From Streptomyces sp. AC555_RSS877 (GTDB lineage: Bacteria; Actinomycetota; Actinomycetes; Streptomycetales; Streptomycetaceae): 64,000 nucleotides of DNA. Below are positions 63,585 through 64,000 of the stretch, piece after piece. Within the stretch, counting starts at the first letter, position 1; each line of letters begins with the position of its first letter. The stretch spans positions 220,208 through 284,207 of the forward strand of contig NZ_JAGMUK010000218.1 in NCBI RefSeq assembly GCF_019049245.1, read 5' to 3'. The position numbers and the translations under genes are program-made. The notes beneath the pieces are model-generated. The model was not told the origin of the DNA and did no database searches. It saw only the letters and a list, made by a program, of their open reading frames with translations.

Positions 63585-64000
63585 GAGGCGGGGGACTCTC
63601 CGATCTGCGGCGTGGCGGACGACCGTTGGACGTGGAACACGTGTGCGGGCGCCCGACCGGGCTCCAGCCGCACATAGTTGTTCCTGCCCCAGCGGTAGGT
63701 CTCGCCGGCCAGTTCGTCGTGGACGGACAGGGACTCGTGCCAATCCAGGCCGAGCTGCGGCATGTCCAACGAGACCGTCGCCTCCTGGGGTCGGTGCGGG
63801 TCGAGGTTGACCACCACCAGAACCATGTCCGAATCCGTGCGCTTGCTGTACGCGATCACCGCGTCGTTGTCGGTCGGGTGGAAGCGGATGTTCCTGAGCC
63901 GTCGCAGGGCCGGGTGTGCGCGCCGGATCGTGTTGAGCCGGGTGATCAGGGGGGTCAGGGAGCGGCCCTCGCGGTCGGCGGCTTCCCAGTCGCGTGCGGT
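63581..64000 (-). CDS. glgE: alpha-1,4-glucan:maltose-1-phosphate maltosyltransferase, C-terminal part (runs off the window)
   Basis: About 139 C-terminal codons lie in the window; the 5' end is beyond base 64000. The visible sequence includes TARDWEAADREGRSLTPLIT, INTIRRAHPALRRLRNIRF (LNxIRRxHPALQ type), MVLVVVNLDPHRPQEATVSL and WGRNNYVRLEPGRAPAHVFH, the conserved beta-sandwich end of GlgE. GlgE transfers maltose from maltose-1-phosphate to growing alpha-glucan. The stop overlaps treS by four bases. The GH13 catalytic triad lies outside the window, but operon context and tail make the call firm. Confidence 0.9.

Overview
This window is chromosomal DNA from a Streptomyces-type actinomycete. 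The evidence is very high GC with strong G/C third-position bias (long spurious open frames lie opposite almost every real gene), many GTG starts, GGAGG-type ribosome sites, a WhiB protein, DUF families typical of Streptomyces, and densely packed SpoIIE/STAS/HATPase regulators. No rRNA, tRNA, CRISPR array, insertion sequence, integrase or replication origin was recognised. From general knowledge, the order (stress regulators, giant multi-HAMP kinase, then a GlgE-pathway operon) resembles the SCO72xx-SCO73xx arm region of S. coelicolor. I could not check this by alignment.

Layout. 1-6.0 kb: a truncated threonine dehydratase-like gene, a polyprenyl diphosphate synthase coupled to a TPR protein, an AIM24 protein, a TerD-CAP-CAP fusion and a secreted serine hydrolase. 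6.1-7.0 kb: a rearrangement scar where two gene remnants abut (a zinc-ribbon protein 3' end and an internally deleted GH27 alpha-galactosidase). 7.1-11.3 kb: an SGNH lipoprotein esterase and a large LuxR-type regulator. 11.3-14.8 kb: a coupled three-gene redox/two-component operon (receiver-glutaredoxin-like-TrxR-like fusion, cNMP-domain histidine kinase, UBP zinc finger). 15-24.3 kb: VOC protein, universal stress protein, DUF4032 kinase-like protein, MBL hydrolase, AlkB, a TetR/FAD-dehydrogenase pair, DUF488, an L,D-transpeptidase lipoprotein, an in-frame remnant fusing a response regulator to a kinase, DUF6098 and a WhiB protein. 24.4-32.3 kb: a saccharopine dehydrogenase-like enzyme divergent from TetR, the LysG/ArgP-LysE export pair, an MFS transporter, a cNMP-domain protein and an Orn/Lys/Arg decarboxylase.

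32.5-53.7 kb is a partner-switching and stress-signalling hub. It holds a SigB/SigF-type sigma factor, three free HATPase anti-sigma-like proteins, a tightly overlapping RsbR-RsbS-RsbT-(HATPase-PP2C)-PP2C stressosome operon, a separate STAS anti-anti-sigma gene, an ANTAR-PAS-PP2C protein coupled to a 1334-residue hybrid kinase with six HAMP units, a FUSC transporter, NDH-2, and small stress-type proteins (DUF1206, DUF5133, DUF4287, PRC-barrel). Three intergenic sites fit the GNNT-N15-GGGTA(C/A) pattern of Streptomyces SigB-family promoters. They lie before DUF6098, the STAS gene and the PRC-barrel gene, which suggests a shared regulon.

53.9-64 kb: small membrane proteins, a long-chain acyl-CoA synthetase, a YbdK-type carboxylate-amine ligase, and the operon glgE (partial)-treS-maltokinase-glgB that converts trehalose to alpha-glucan through maltose-1-phosphate. 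A plausible reading is that the region couples stress sensing to envelope, redox and storage-carbon responses. That functional link is inference.
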